From: Verrucomicrobiota bacterium
GTDB lineage: Bacteria > Verrucomicrobiota > Verrucomicrobiia > Verrucomicrobiales > Verrucomicrobiaceae
Direction of reading: 5' to 3'
DNA length: 64,000 bases
Assembly (NCBI GenBank): GCA_025360015.1
Contig: JANYCZ010000013.1
Coordinates: forward strand, 1-64,000
Shown here: one piece after another, positions 10,623 to 22,229 of the stretch
How the letters are laid out: the number at the start of each line of letters is the position of its first letter
How positions within the stretch are numbered: position 1 is the first letter of the stretch
Made by a program: the position numbers and the translations under genes
Notes under the pieces: generated by a model
Told to the model about the DNA's origin: nothing
Seen by the model: only the letters and a program-made list of their open reading frames with translations
Database searches by the model: none

Positions 10623-11153
10623 ATGCCAGACTCGCCCACCTCCACCGAACACCTCGTCCTCCTGCTCACCCAGCATCAGGAGCCGTTGTTTCGTTACATC
10701 TTCAGCCTCGTGCCACGCGAGGCGGATGCCCGCGACATCCTGCAAGAAACCAGCCTCGCGCTCTATCGCAAATTCGCCGAGTACGATGCCACGCGCCCCT
10801 TCCTCCCCTGGGCCTACCGTTTCGCCTATCTCCAGGTGCAAAAGCACCGCGAGAAATCCGCACGCTCTCCACTGCTCTTCAGCGAAGACGTCATGGACCT
10901 CCTCGCCTGCGAGCGCAGCTACATCGAGCCCAAGCTCGACGAACGCCTCCGCCTGCTCGACGCCTGCCTGCAAAAACTCACCGCGCAGGATCAGAAACTC
11001 GTCACCAGCCGCTACGCCATGCGTCAGAGCGCCGAGGAGATGATGAGCCGCTTCGCCCTCACTCGCCGCACCCTCTTCCGCAATTTGGAACTCCTGCGCC
11101 AGCGCCTGCATGAATGCGTCACGCACCAGCTTCAATCGGAGGGCCTCGCATGA
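10623..11153 (+). CDS. ECF sigma-70 factor (cassette B)
   Basis: 176 residues from the ATG at 10623; an in-frame GTG at 10617 would add two. Region 2 is clear (ADARDILQETSLALYRKF, then RPFLPWAYRFAYLQVQKHR) and region 4 ends with a recognition helix around SAEEMMSRFALTRRTLFRNL. It belongs to the same Rhodopirellula/Verrucomicrobium sigma group as the gene at 4176 but is clearly divergent, so the two probably read different promoters. Its TGA overlaps the ATG of the next gene. The ~190 bases upstream hold no gene. Confidence 0.92.
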   Translation: MPDSPTSTEHLVLLLTQHQEPLFRYIFSLVPREADARDILQETSLALYRKFAEYDATRPFLPWAYRFAYLQVQKHREKSARSPLLFSEDVMDLLACERSYIEPKLDERLRLLDACLQKLTAQDQKLVTSRYAMRQSAEEMMSRFALTRRTLFRNLELLRQRLHECVTHQLQSEGLA

Positions 11154-12691
11154 ATCTCGACTCCCTCATCCACGCCGAGATTGACGGCGAAATCACCCCC
11201 GAGCAGCACGCCCAGCTCGAAGACCTCCTGCGCGCCGACTGGCAGGCACGCCAGCGCTACCTGGAACTCGTCGATCAACACGCCCGCCTCCTTCAGCAGC
11301 CAACCGTAAACACCGGACGTCTCCAAAAAGCCAAGTCCGCGCGCCCCTCCCGCGGCTGGCTTCCAGCCCTCACCTCAGCCGCCGCCATCCTCGCCTGCGC
11401 CTTCATCTTCTGGCCTCATCACCCCAGCGAAACAGAAGCCACCTCCAACGGCGTCGCCATGCTCAGCCAGACCATGGATGCAAAGTTCACCACTAGCGCA
11501 CTCCGCAGCGGCGACACCCTCAAGCCCGGCACCATCCAGCTCTCTCACGGCCTCGCGCAGATCGAATTCTTCAGCGGCGCGACAGCCGTGATCGAAGGCA
11601 GTGCCGAAATCGAAATCCTCTCCGCGTGGGAGGCGCGCTGCTTGAGCGGCCGTGTGCGCGTGCATGTGCCCCCAGCCGCCAAAGGCTTCCTCATGCACGC
11701 CCCAGGGATGAAGTTGGAAGATCTCGGCACCGAGTTCGCGCTCAATGTGAAGGACAACACCAGCGCCGTGCACGTCTTCGAAGGCGAAGTCATCGCACAC
11801 ACAAACGCTGAGCCCCCCGCCAGTTTGAAACAAGGCATGTCCTTGTCCTCCGCCAAGACCACCACCTCTGTCTCGCCCCAAGACTTCCTCTCCATCAGCG
11901 AACTCCATGGCCTCGTGAAACAGCGCGACACCCAACGCTTTGCCGACTGGCAGCAGTGGTCACTCACCGCCTGCAAAGATCCGCGCCTCATCGCCTACTA
12001 CACCTTCAAACACTTAGAGGATGATCGCTGGGACCGCCTCGTGAAAAACGTCACGGAACCACGCCAGCCTCAACGCGCAGGCGGTGCCGTCGGTGCCGCC
12101 TGGACCGAGGGCCGCTGGCCGGAAAAAACCGCCCTTGAGTTCAAGCGCCCCGGCGACCGCGTCCGCCTCAATCTCGACGGCACCTATCAGGCCCTCACCC
12201 TCGCCTGCTGGGTGAAGGTCGATTCCGTGGACAAAAAATACAACTCTCTCCTGCTCACCGACGGCTACGACAACGGCGAGCCCCACTGGCAGATCTACGA
12301 AGACGGCAGCCTCATGTTCTCGGTTACGTACCGTCCGGCATCCGCCGCAAAGAACGCCAAATACAATCAGCTCTATTACAGCAAGCCCGTCTTCACCGCC
12401 GACAGCCTCGGCCGCTGGCATCATCTCGCCGTGACCTATGACAACACACACGGCGAGGTCATCCAGTACTTCGACGGTCAGCCGGTGGGCCACGAAATCT
12501 CCCCACTGCACCAGCCCGGGCGCGACATCGTTTTCGGCCCCTGCGAAATCGGCAACTGGGGCCTGCCCACCCAAGGCCATCAGTTCCCCATCCGCAATCT
12601 CAACGGTGCGATTGATGAATTCGCCATCTACAGCGCCGTCCTGAGCGCCGCTGAAATCAGCAACCTCTACGACCATGGCAAACCTGACTGA
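11150..12691 (+). CDS. FecR-like regulator with LamG domain (cassette B)
   Basis: 513 residues. The start at 11150 is set by GGAGGG at 11138-11143 and the 4-bp overlap with the sigma gene. Residues 1-45 are a helical sigma-binding-type head, a membrane helix sits near 70-88 (LTSAAAILACAFIFW), a FecR-type domain spans ~100-230 (MKLEDLGTEFALNV, AVHVFEGEVIAH), and a LamG domain spans ~325-510 (YQALTLACWVKVD, GRWHHLAVTYD, IDEFAIYSAVLS). It is the paralogue of the gene at 4706 and has the same likely role. Unlike cassette A, the next gene is not adjacent: 422 bases of hairpin-rich DNA intervene. Confidence 0.88.
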   Translation: MNLDSLIHAEIDGEITPEQHAQLEDLLRADWQARQRYLELVDQHARLLQQPTVNTGRLQKAKSARPSRGWLPALTSAAAILACAFIFWPHHPSETEATSNGVAMLSQTMDAKFTTSALRSGDTLKPGTIQLSHGLAQIEFFSGATAVIEGSAEIEILSAWEARCLSGRVRVHVPPAAKGFLMHAPGMKLEDLGTEFALNVKDNTSAVHVFEGEVIAHTNAEPPASLKQGMSLSSAKTTTSVSPQDFLSISELHGLVKQRDTQRFADWQQWSLTACKDPRLIAYYTFKHLEDDRWDRLVKNVTEPRQPQRAGGAVGAAWTEGRWPEKTALEFKRPGDRVRLNLDGTYQALTLACWVKVDSVDKKYNSLLLTDGYDNGEPHWQIYEDGSLMFSVTYRPASAAKNAKYNQLYYSKPVFTADSLGRWHHLAVTYDNTHGEVIQYFDGQPVGHEISPLHQPGRDIVFGPCEIGNWGLPTQGHQFPIRNLNGAIDEFAIYSAVLSAAEISNLYDHGKPD

Positions 12692-13113
12692 CATTCATGC
12701 TGCTCGGTTAAGGCGGTGTTTCGTTCCTTTGGTGGGCCTCCCGCGTCGCTGGAAGCAGCACCCACTGGAAGCGCCGATATTTTATCGGCTCTGGGCGAAC
12801 GTCCCTGCCGCCCCGACGCGCGCCACACCTCTCCGCCATACTCCAGCCCCAAAGGGGCTGCGGATTATAGCCCAGGGTCAGCCGAGCCTCAGCGAGGGGA
12901 CCCTGGGTCAACATGCCAGCAACCGGAAAGCAAACCCAAGACTCCGCCTCATCCGATGCTCACCCGCATCGTCTGCACAGAGTGCCGCGGCACCTCCGCA
13001 CCGTGATCAGGCAGCGCGCCCAGACTCTCAATGCACCCCTGAAACGCGTGCCATTCATGGCTGACTTTTTATCCAAGTCCGTTTGCATCTGCATACCTTT
13101 TCACTCCCCAGCT
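12692..13113 (+). repeat. Non-coding hairpin-rich insert inside cassette B
   Basis: There is no gene here. Three perfect stem-loops are visible: GCCGATA/TATCGGC at 12773-12789, AGCCCC/GGGGCT at 12845-12859, and CCCAGGGTC/GACCCTGGG at 12871-12907. The two ends resemble the termini of the foldback element at 57 kb: 12706-12723 matches the complement of 57275-57292 at 17 of 18 positions, and 13048-13059 equals 57295-57306. This suggests a decayed mobile or REP-like element of about 365 bp between the FecR-LamG gene and its cytochrome. A promoter for the downstream pair could lie near the 3' end (AT-richer 13060-13110). Confidence 0.55.
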
Positions 13114-15915
<2,802 letters not shown>

Positions 15916-15918
15916 ACA

Positions 15919-17343
15919 ATGAAGCCAAACTTCTTTCCCTGCGCCGGTTCTCGCGCCCTGCATGCGCCCACGCGCCGCGAGTTTGTCTATGGCTTGGGCA
16001 CCTCCCTCGGCAGTGTCGCTTTGACCTCGCTGCTCGCCGCTGAACAAACCGGTCCCCTCGCACCCAAGGCCCAGCAGATTCCCGCGAAAGCCAAGAACTG
16101 CATCTTCCTCATGATGGAAGGCGGCCCTTCCCACATCGACACGTTCGATCCCAAACCCGCGCTCGATAAACTCCACCTCAAAGAGTTCACCCGCGAAGGA
16201 AAGCAGAAGTCCGCCATGGAAAGTGGCAAGCGCTACTACGTGAAGTCCCCCTTCAAATTCGCCCAGCACGGCCAGAGCGGCGCATGGATGAGCGAGCCCT
16301 GGCAACACCTCGCAGGCGTCGCAGATGAGCTCTGCTTCTTCCGCGGCTGTCAGGTGGACTCCGTGAATCATCCCACCGCCATGTATCAGATGAACTGCGG
16401 CAACCGCTTCGGTGGCGATCCCGCCCTCGGTGCCTGGGTCACCTATGGCCTCGGTTCCGTGAATCAGGATCTGCCAGGCTTCATGGTGCTGCCAGAAATC
16501 AGCTATCCCCAGGGCGGCAGCGCCAACTGGAGCAACGGCTACCTCCCCGCTCAGTTCCAAGGCACCCCGCTGCGTCCCAAAGGCTCGCCCATTCTCGATC
16601 TGCAGCCACCACCCGGCATCTCCGCAGAGCATCAGCGCACAAACCTCGATCTCCTCGCCCAGCTCAACACCCGCCACGCCGAAGCTCACCCTTGGCACGA
16701 CGAACTGCGCGCACGCATGCACAACTACGAGCTGGCCTTCCGCATGCAGACCCAGGTCCCCGAAACGCTGGACCTCAGTCAGGAAGACGAAAAAACAAAA
16801 GCGATGTACGGCATCGGCAGCGATGCCACCGACGCCTTCGGCCGCAAGTGCCTCCTAGCGCGCAAGCTCGTGGAAAAAGGCGTACGCTTCGTCCAGCTCT
16901 ACGCCGGCACCTGGGACAGCCACGACTATATCGAGCGCGCCCACGGCAATCTCATCCATCAGGTGGACCAGCCCATCGCCGCCCTCATCAAAGACCTCAA
17001 ACAACGTGGCCTGCTGGAAGACACCCTCATCGTCTGGTGTGGTGAATTTGGCCGCACCCCAGACAACGGCGTGCGCGGCGGCACCGCCTACGGCCGCGAT
17101 CACAATCCCAAAGCCATGACCGTCTGGCTCGCTGGCGGCGGCGTGAAGGCCGGCCACACCATCGGTGGCACCGATGATCGTGGCATGGAAGCCGTCGAAG
17201 AAGTACATCATGTCCGCGATCTCCACGTCACCCTGCTGCGCCTGCTCGGGCTCAACGACAACAAACTCACCTTCTACCACGCCGGCCGCTTCAAGCAGCT
17301 CAGCCAGTTCGGCGGCCAGGTGATCGAGAAATTGATCGCGTAG
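15919..17343 (+). CDS. DUF1501 protein, Tat-exported (cassette B)
   Basis: 474 residues. A twin-arginine signal (TRREFVYGLGTSLGSVAL, Arg19-Arg20) is followed by the DUF1501 fold: NCIFLMMEGGPSHIDTFDPK near the start, VRFVQLYAGTWDSHDY mid-protein, LIVWCGEFGRTPDN and GRDHNPKAMTVWLAGGGV in the C-terminal half, consistent with an alkaline-phosphatase-like metal site. Compared with the paralogue at 8953 it has the more canonical GGPSHIDTFDPK motif, whereas 8953 reads [11 protein letters not shown] at that point. It closes cassette B; the double ModA-like gene starts 39 bases later on the same strand and may be co-transcribed. Confidence 0.92.
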   Translation: MKPNFFPCAGSRALHAPTRREFVYGLGTSLGSVALTSLLAAEQTGPLAPKAQQIPAKAKNCIFLMMEGGPSHIDTFDPKPALDKLHLKEFTREGKQKSAMESGKRYYVKSPFKFAQHGQSGAWMSEPWQHLAGVADELCFFRGCQVDSVNHPTAMYQMNCGNRFGGDPALGAWVTYGLGSVNQDLPGFMVLPEISYPQGGSANWSNGYLPAQFQGTPLRPKGSPILDLQPPPGISAEHQRTNLDLLAQLNTRHAEAHPWHDELRARMHNYELAFRMQTQVPETLDLSQEDEKTKAMYGIGSDATDAFGRKCLLARKLVEKGVRFVQLYAGTWDSHDYIERAHGNLIHQVDQPIAALIKDLKQRGLLEDTLIVWCGEFGRTPDNGVRGGTAYGRDHNPKAMTVWLAGGGVKAGHTIGGTDDRGMEAVEEVHHVRDLHVTLLRLLGLNDNKLTFYHAGRFKQLSQFGGQVIEKLIA

Positions 17344-17382
17344 TATTTGAGCGATGCCGCCTTTCTGCCACGTTCAGCCATC

Positions 17383-18906
17383 ATGCTGAAGAAACTCACT
17401 ATCGTCTTGTGCTTGGGAGCCGCCGCCGGAGCCTTCTGGGCTGCCTTAAAGTCCGCCGACATCAGCTCTCCGCCGCTGACGGTCTTCTGTGCCGCTGGAA
17501 TGAAGAAGCCGGTGGAAGAAATCGCCGCCGCCTATCAAAAGGAAACCGGGACCGAAGTCCGCCTGCAATACGGCGGCACCGGCACCCTGCTGAGCCAGCT
17601 CAAGATCACCCAGCAGGGGGATCTCTTCATCGCCGCTGATGACGGCGCTTTGGCCGATGCAAAGAAACTGGGTGTCACCCGCGAAGAGTTCCCGCTGGTC
17701 ATTCAGAAACCGGTGCTTGCGGTCGCCAAGGGCAATCCCAAGCACATCGACAGCATGGCGGCCTTGAAGAATCCCGCCATCAAACTGGCTCTGGCGAATC
17801 CCGAAGCCGCGAGCATCAGTCGTGTGACAAAGAAGCTCCTCGGCACCGAATGGGATGCGCTGGCCGCAAAAGCCGCCGTGATGAAGCCGACCGTGACCGA
17901 GATCGCCGCCGATCTCTCACTGGGTGCCGTCGATGCCGCCATCGTCTGGGACTCCATCGTCCCGCAGTTCAAGCTGGAAATCGTGCCGCTGCCCGAGCTG
18001 GCCAAGCACGAAGAACACGCCACCGCAGCCGTGTTGACGTTCAGCCAGCAGCCAGCAGAGGCCCTGCGCTTTGCCCGCTACCTCACCGCCCCAGAAAAAG
18101 GCGGCACCATTTTCAAAAAGCAGGGCTTCAGCGCCGTGCCTGGAGACAAGTGGTCCGCAATACCGGATTTGATCATCTACAGTGGCGGTGTGAACCGTCT
18201 CGCCATCGAAAAACTCCTGCAGCAGTTCGCCACGCACGAGGGCATCACCATGACCACGGTTTTCAATGGCTGCGGCATTCTCTGTGCGTCCATGAAGACC
18301 ATGGGGGACAGCAGCAATCCCAAATTCCCCGACGTGTATTACGCCTGCGATGTCTGCTTCGTGCCACCTGTGGCGGAGCAGTTCCCCGAGGCCGTCATCC
18401 TCACCGAAGCGGAAATCGTGATCGCCGTCCCCAAAGGCAACCCGCAGAACATCCACACGCTCGCTGACCTGGCCCGCCCCGGTCTGCGTGTCGGCATTTG
18501 CAATGCCGAGCAGTCCACCATCGGTTTTCTGACGCGCTCAATGCTGAAATCCATGAACCTATGGGACAGCGTCAGCAAGAACGCTTCATCCCAAGTGCCC
18601 ACTGCGGATTTTCTGGTCAATCAGATGCGCACCGGTTCTCTGGATGCCGCTGTGGTCTATGGGATCAACATCAACAACGACAAAGCCCATTTCGATGCCA
18701 TCCCGCTGCCTGCCGACAAATCAAAGGCCGTTCAGCCCTTCGCCGTGCGGCATGATTCCCCACACCAGCAAATGGGGCATCGCCTCCTGGCCTTTCTACG
18801 CGAGCAGCGGGCCAGCTTCGAAAATGCCGGCTTCGTCTGGAAAGGCGATTCCACCGCCTTCAAAAGCGCCGACATCGTCCTGCCAGACTGGTTAAAGCAA
18901 AAGTAA
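17383..18906 (+). CDS. Tandem ModA-like substrate-binding protein (two lobes fused)
   Basis: 507 residues from the ATG at 17383, which gives an N-terminal hydrophobic signal or anchor (LTIVLCLGAAAGAFWAAL). Residues ~32-250 match ModA molybdate-binding proteins (CAAGMKKPVEEIAAAYQ, YGGTGTLLSQLKI, DLFIAADD, VLAVAKGNP). Residues ~260-500 repeat the same fold (IYSGGVNRLAIEKLLQQF, IVIAVPKGNPQNI, GSLDAAVVYGI). Standard ModA has one such unit of ~250 residues. The second lobe replaces the anion loop with NGCGILC and carries four cysteines (297, 301, 322, 325). No modB or modC is nearby. It could bind oxyanions or metal for the preceding DUF1501 system; that is inference. Confidence 0.82.
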   Translation: MLKKLTIVLCLGAAAGAFWAALKSADISSPPLTVFCAAGMKKPVEEIAAAYQKETGTEVRLQYGGTGTLLSQLKITQQGDLFIAADDGALADAKKLGVTREEFPLVIQKPVLAVAKGNPKHIDSMAALKNPAIKLALANPEAASISRVTKKLLGTEWDALAAKAAVMKPTVTEIAADLSLGAVDAAIVWDSIVPQFKLEIVPLPELAKHEEHATAAVLTFSQQPAEALRFARYLTAPEKGGTIFKKQGFSAVPGDKWSAIPDLIIYSGGVNRLAIEKLLQQFATHEGITMTTVFNGCGILCASMKTMGDSSNPKFPDVYYACDVCFVPPVAEQFPEAVILTEAEIVIAVPKGNPQNIHTLADLARPGLRVGICNAEQSTIGFLTRSMLKSMNLWDSVSKNASSQVPTADFLVNQMRTGSLDAAVVYGININNDKAHFDAIPLPADKSKAVQPFAVRHDSPHQQMGHRLLAFLREQRASFENAGFVWKGDSTAFKSADIVLPDWLKQK

Positions 18907-18919
18907 CGCCACCAGTCGC

Positions 18920-20053
18920 TTACTCCACCGGCAGCAGTACCTGCTCCAGACCACTCGCCATCAAATCGTGCTGCCAGTTCATGAGATGACTGCCAGGATT
19001 CCCGTCAACGACAAGATCCTCGATTGTGCCACGTGACCCGAGCAGCGAAGGCTCGATTTCAAGCTCCAGTGCTACTTTTTCGCGATGGGCGCAGAGCTTG
19101 TCGATCTGATCCCGCTGAGTGTCACTGAGACGGCCTTTCGTCTTCTTGGCGCGCATCGGCCAGTCGGCGGCAGTGGAAGCCGTGATGGCTGCCACGATGT
19201 CGAAAAACTCCTTCTTCCAGCGCGGGCGCCAGCCATTCGGCGGATTCAGCGGCTGCCCAGCTTCAAACTGCTCGGCATAGGCCACCATTTGCTTGTTGGA
19301 CATGATCTTGAAACAGGGCGTGTCACGCTCTTTCGCGATGCCTTCACGCCATTCCCACATGCCTTTCAGAATCGCAAGCCCTCTGGGATGCAGACGGCCA
19401 CAGCCCTGCACACGCCAGGGATCCTCGCGCGCCACGTTGTCACGGGCGGCCACGTCTTCCTGCAAAGAAAGGCAGCTTTGATGAAACCAGTCTTCCCGCC
19501 CCTTCAGCTTGAGATCAGCAACGAATTTCTCCGCAATGGGCAGCAGATAGCGCACATCATCCACAGCATACGAAAGCATGTTCGGCGGCAGCGGCCGGCG
19601 GCTCCAGTCGGCCTTTTGTGACGCCTTGCAAAGATCCAGATCAAAGGCGTTTTTCACCAGCGCCGCGAGGCCAAACTGGCGTGCCCCGAGCAAACGCGCG
19701 GCGATCTGCGTGTCCCGAATCACCCGCGGATTCCAGTCATAGGTCCGCCGCAGCATCGTCAGATCGTAGTCCGCTCCATGAAACCAAAGCTCATGCGCAT
19801 CCAGCAGTTCCAGCAGCGGTGTGACATCCGTGATGGCCAGGGGATCCACCAGGGCATAGCGCCCGGCGCAGTTCACCTGCAGCAGGCAAAGCTTCTCGTG
19901 ATAGTGGTGCAGGCTGTCCGCCTCGGTGTCCAGGCAGCAGCGCTTGTCTGGGCTTTCCGCCAACCATGTCCTCATCTCCCCCACCCATTGGTTAAGATGC
20001 TCGGGGGTGTCGATGAACTCGTAGTCCTTCGGTGGTGATCCTTCTTCGTTCAT
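18920..20053 (-). CDS. rnd: Ribonuclease D
   Basis: 377 residues, normal for RNase D. The DEDDy 3'-5' exonuclease domain comes first: motif I CLDTEADSL (Asp42, Glu44), motif II WFHGADYDLTML near 105, and motif III LSYAVDDVRYL near 172-182 with the catalytic Tyr and Asp. An HRDC domain follows around 225-300 (LAILKGMWEWREGIAKERD, then FKIMSNKQMVAYA). It trims tRNA and other stable RNA 3' ends in the cytoplasm. The gene overlaps the end of rho by four bases and is last in the coaE-rho-rnd unit. It converges on the double ModA gene with only 13 bases between them and no visible hairpin. Confidence 0.93.
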   Translation of the reverse strand: MNEEGSPPKDYEFIDTPEHLNQWVGEMRTWLAESPDKRCCLDTEADSLHHYHEKLCLLQVNCAGRYALVDPLAITDVTPLLELLDAHELWFHGADYDLTMLRRTYDWNPRVIRDTQIAARLLGARQFGLAALVKNAFDLDLCKASQKADWSRRPLPPNMLSYAVDDVRYLLPIAEKFVADLKLKGREDWFHQSCLSLQEDVAARDNVAREDPWRVQGCGRLHPRGLAILKGMWEWREGIAKERDTPCFKIMSNKQMVAYAEQFEAGQPLNPPNGWRPRWKKEFFDIVAAITASTAADWPMRAKKTKGRLSDTQRDQIDKLCAHREKVALELEIEPSLLGSRGTIEDLVVDGNPGSHLMNWQHDLMASGLEQVLLPVE

Positions 20054-21516
20054 TTCAGGCCCATGAGAAGGATTTCCGCATTATTGCTGGTGCGGTTGAT
20101 GTTGCGGATGAGCATTTCAAGTGCCTCAGAAGCAGGGACAGCGGCAAGCTGTTTGCGCACCTGCGTGATGCGCCTGAATTCGTCTGGGTGGTAGAGCAAA
20201 TCATCGCGACGCGTGCCCGATTTGAGCAAATGCAGCGCGGGGTAAATCCGGCGTTCCGAAATTTCACGATCCAGTGTGGCCTCCATGTTGCCGGTGCCCT
20301 TGAACTCTTCAAAGATCACTTCATCCATGCGGCTCTCAGTTTCAATCAGCGCAGTGGCAATGATTGTGAGGCTGCCTCCTTCTTCAACATTGCGGGCAGA
20401 ACCAAAAAACTTTTTCGGCTTTTGCAGCGCCTTGGTGCCGACGCCGCCGGCCATGTAGGCCCCGCCCTTGCTCCCTTGCGAGGAGTTGTAGCCACGCGCG
20501 AGACGCGTGATGCTGTCCAGCAGGATCACCACATCCTTTTTCAGTTCCACCAGACGGCAGGCCCGCTCGCGCACGATCTCAGCCACCTGGCTGTGGCGCT
20601 TCGGACTTTCGTCAAACGTGGAGCTGTAGATTTCACACCCCTGCACCGTTTCCTCGAAATCGGTGACTTCCTCAGGACGCTCGTCGAGCAGAAGCACGAT
20701 GAGCGTGATCTCCTTGTGATTTAGCGAAATGGATTTGGCGATGTCTTTCAGGATCACCGTCTTGCCCGAACGCGGCGGCGCGCAGATCAGACCCCGCTGG
20801 CCTTTGCCCAGCGGTGAGATGATGTCGAGAATACGGGAGCTGACCGCGCAGGGCTTGGCGGTTTCAAGAATGATGCGCTTGTTGGGGAAGGTCGCCGTGA
20901 GCTTGTCGAACTCCGTGGGCGTCTCCCATTTGTCGATCGTCATGCCTTCGACCTCGGTGATGCGGTCGATCGCCAGATACTTGTCCCGGTCCTTGGGAGC
21001 CTTGGCAATCCCCGTAATCTTCTGGCTCGGGCGCAGGTTGAATTTCCTCACCAGAAACAACGGCACGAAGACGTCTTCCGGCAAGGGGGTGAAACTGTAC
21101 TTCGGATACCGGATCAGCCCGTAGTTGTCCGTGCCGATTTCCAGCACGCCTTCCACCTTGAGGCGCGTTTTGTGTTCCGCCATCCACGAACACAGGTCAT
21201 AAATGAGCTGGTGCTTCGTGCGACTGGCATTCAGGCGAAAACCCACCGTCTCAGCGAGCTCCAGCAGGTCTGCCAGTGAGCTGTTCTGCAGGTCGTTTAT
21301 GGAAACTTCCTCGGGAAAGGGCGCCTGGGCGCAGTCCGTCTTCGGCGGCTCAGCAGGCTGCTCTCCGGCATTGGCAGGAGCTTGAGGGGGGAATGCGGCT
21401 TCCGGCTGTTGCTCGGAATTCTCCACGGGAGGAGTGGCAACAGGAAGGGGTTCCGACCCTGAAGGGGCGGGAGGAGCCGCAACCGTTGCGGGGGATTCGG
21501 TAGATAGGTCGTTCAT
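20050..21516 (-). CDS. rho: Transcription termination factor Rho
   Basis: 488 residues, longer than the ~420 of E. coli Rho because of a Pro/Ala/Glu-rich N-terminal extension of about 70 residues. The Rho N-terminal helical domain follows ([20 protein letters not shown]), then an RNA-binding cold-shock-like domain ([31 protein letters not shown]). The hexameric ATPase has Walker A ([15 protein letters not shown], Lys near 252), a catalytic-Glu region ([14 protein letters not shown]) and Walker B ([16 protein letters not shown]). It unwinds RNA and ends transcription genome-wide. Its start overlaps the coaE stop by four bases and its stop overlaps the rnd start, an unusually tight arrangement. 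Confidence 0.97.
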   Translation of the reverse strand: MNDLSTESPATVAAPPAPSGSEPLPVATPPVENSEQQPEAAFPPQAPANAGEQPAEPPKTDCAQAPFPEEVSINDLQNSSLADLLELAETVGFRLNASRTKHQLIYDLCSWMAEHKTRLKVEGVLEIGTDNYGLIRYPKYSFTPLPEDVFVPLFLVRKFNLRPSQKITGIAKAPKDRDKYLAIDRITEVEGMTIDKWETPTEFDKLTATFPNKRIILETAKPCAVSSRILDIISPLGKGQRGLICAPPRSGKTVILKDIAKSISLNHKEITLIVLLLDERPEEVTDFEETVQGCEIYSSTFDESPKRHSQVAEIVRERACRLVELKKDVVILLDSITRLARGYNSSQGSKGGAYMAGGVGTKALQKPKKFFGSARNVEEGGSLTIIATALIETESRMDEVIFEEFKGTGNMEATLDREISERRIYPALHLLKSGTRRDDLLYHPDEFRRITQVRKQLAAVPASEALEMLIRNINRTSNNAEILLMGLK

Positions 21517-22115
21517 GCTTGCAAGAGTGGACTTGCCAGCGTCAGCACTTGGGCTTCAAGAGAGGCCAGAGAACCATCATTCCAAATGACGGCATCTGCT
21601 CTTTCAACCTTGGCTTCGATGGGCCATTGGGCCTCCAGGAACTTCTGAACGGTCTGTTCATCGAGCCCCCGGGTTTCCATCATCCGCCTGACTTGCACCG
21701 ACCGGCTGGAAGCCACCACGATGACGAAGTCTGCTGAAACTGTACTTCCAATCTCATAGTGGAGGGGGACTTCCGCAAGGAAAAGATTCGCCCCGTCCTT
21801 TTCAGCCTCCCTGCGTGACAGCTCGAGAGCCGCAAGAACCGAGGGGTGCAGCACGCCTTCCAGCTTCTTGCGCAGCACGGCATCCGGTAAAACCACTTCG
21901 CGCAGCCAGGCTCGGTTGACCTCTCCAGGATTCGCCAGAACTCGCACACCTAAGGCGGCCACCAGCGCCTTGAGCGTTGCCTCACTTTTCATCACCTCTG
22001 CCACCATCAAATCAGCCGAAAAGAAACGGTGCTTCAAGGCTAGCTGCTGCAGCAGCAGCGCTGCCAGTGAGCTTTTGCCACAGCCTGCCCCACCCGTGAT
22101 CAACCAAGATTTCAT
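21513..22115 (-). CDS. coaE: Dephospho-CoA kinase
   Basis: 200 residues from the ATG at 22115, which puts the P-loop right at the N-terminus as in all CoaE proteins (ITGGAGCGKSSLAALL, residues 5-20). The frame extends 19 codons upstream without coding character. Further CoaE features are the ADLMVAEVMKSE segment, the LHPSV motif, the VPLHYE segment and the late VQVRRMMETRGLDEQ lid region. It phosphorylates dephospho-CoA in the last step of coenzyme A synthesis. The gene overlaps rho by four bases and follows the secretin gene after a 114-bp gap that contains a strong hairpin. Confidence 0.93.
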   Translation of the reverse strand: MKSWLITGGAGCGKSSLAALLLQQLALKHRFFSADLMVAEVMKSEATLKALVAALGVRVLANPGEVNRAWLREVVLPDAVLRKKLEGVLHPSVLAALELSRREAEKDGANLFLAEVPLHYEIGSTVSADFVIVVASSRSVQVRRMMETRGLDEQTVQKFLEAQWPIEAKVERADAVIWNDGSLASLEAQVLTLASPLLQA

Positions 22116-22167
22116 GGAAGTAAAAAAATGCCAGCGCCTGCTCACCCTCAACGGCCATTCCCCAAAA

Positions 22168-22204
22168 CACATCAGGCAGGATGCTTGCGCAACCTGCCTG
22201 ATGT
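22168..22204 (-). terminator. Hairpin between secretin gene and coaE
   Basis: A perfect 12-bp stem (22169-22180 with 22193-22204, core ACATCAGGCAGG) and a 12-nt loop lie 26 bases after the secretin stop. In the minus-strand direction the stem is followed by only four T residues, so it is a weak intrinsic terminator or an mRNA-stabilising hairpin. It may separate the five-gene pilus-like unit from coaE-rho-rnd, or let partial read-through feed rho. Confidence 0.5.
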
Positions 22205-22229
22205 TCGTTATTCAGATGAGATTGAGAGA

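Noticed and set aside
12913-13113. Upstream extension of the cassette B cytochrome to an ATG at 12913
   Set aside because: The extension lies in repeat DNA, would bury the signal peptide 67 residues inside, and has no similarity to the start of the cassette A paralogue.
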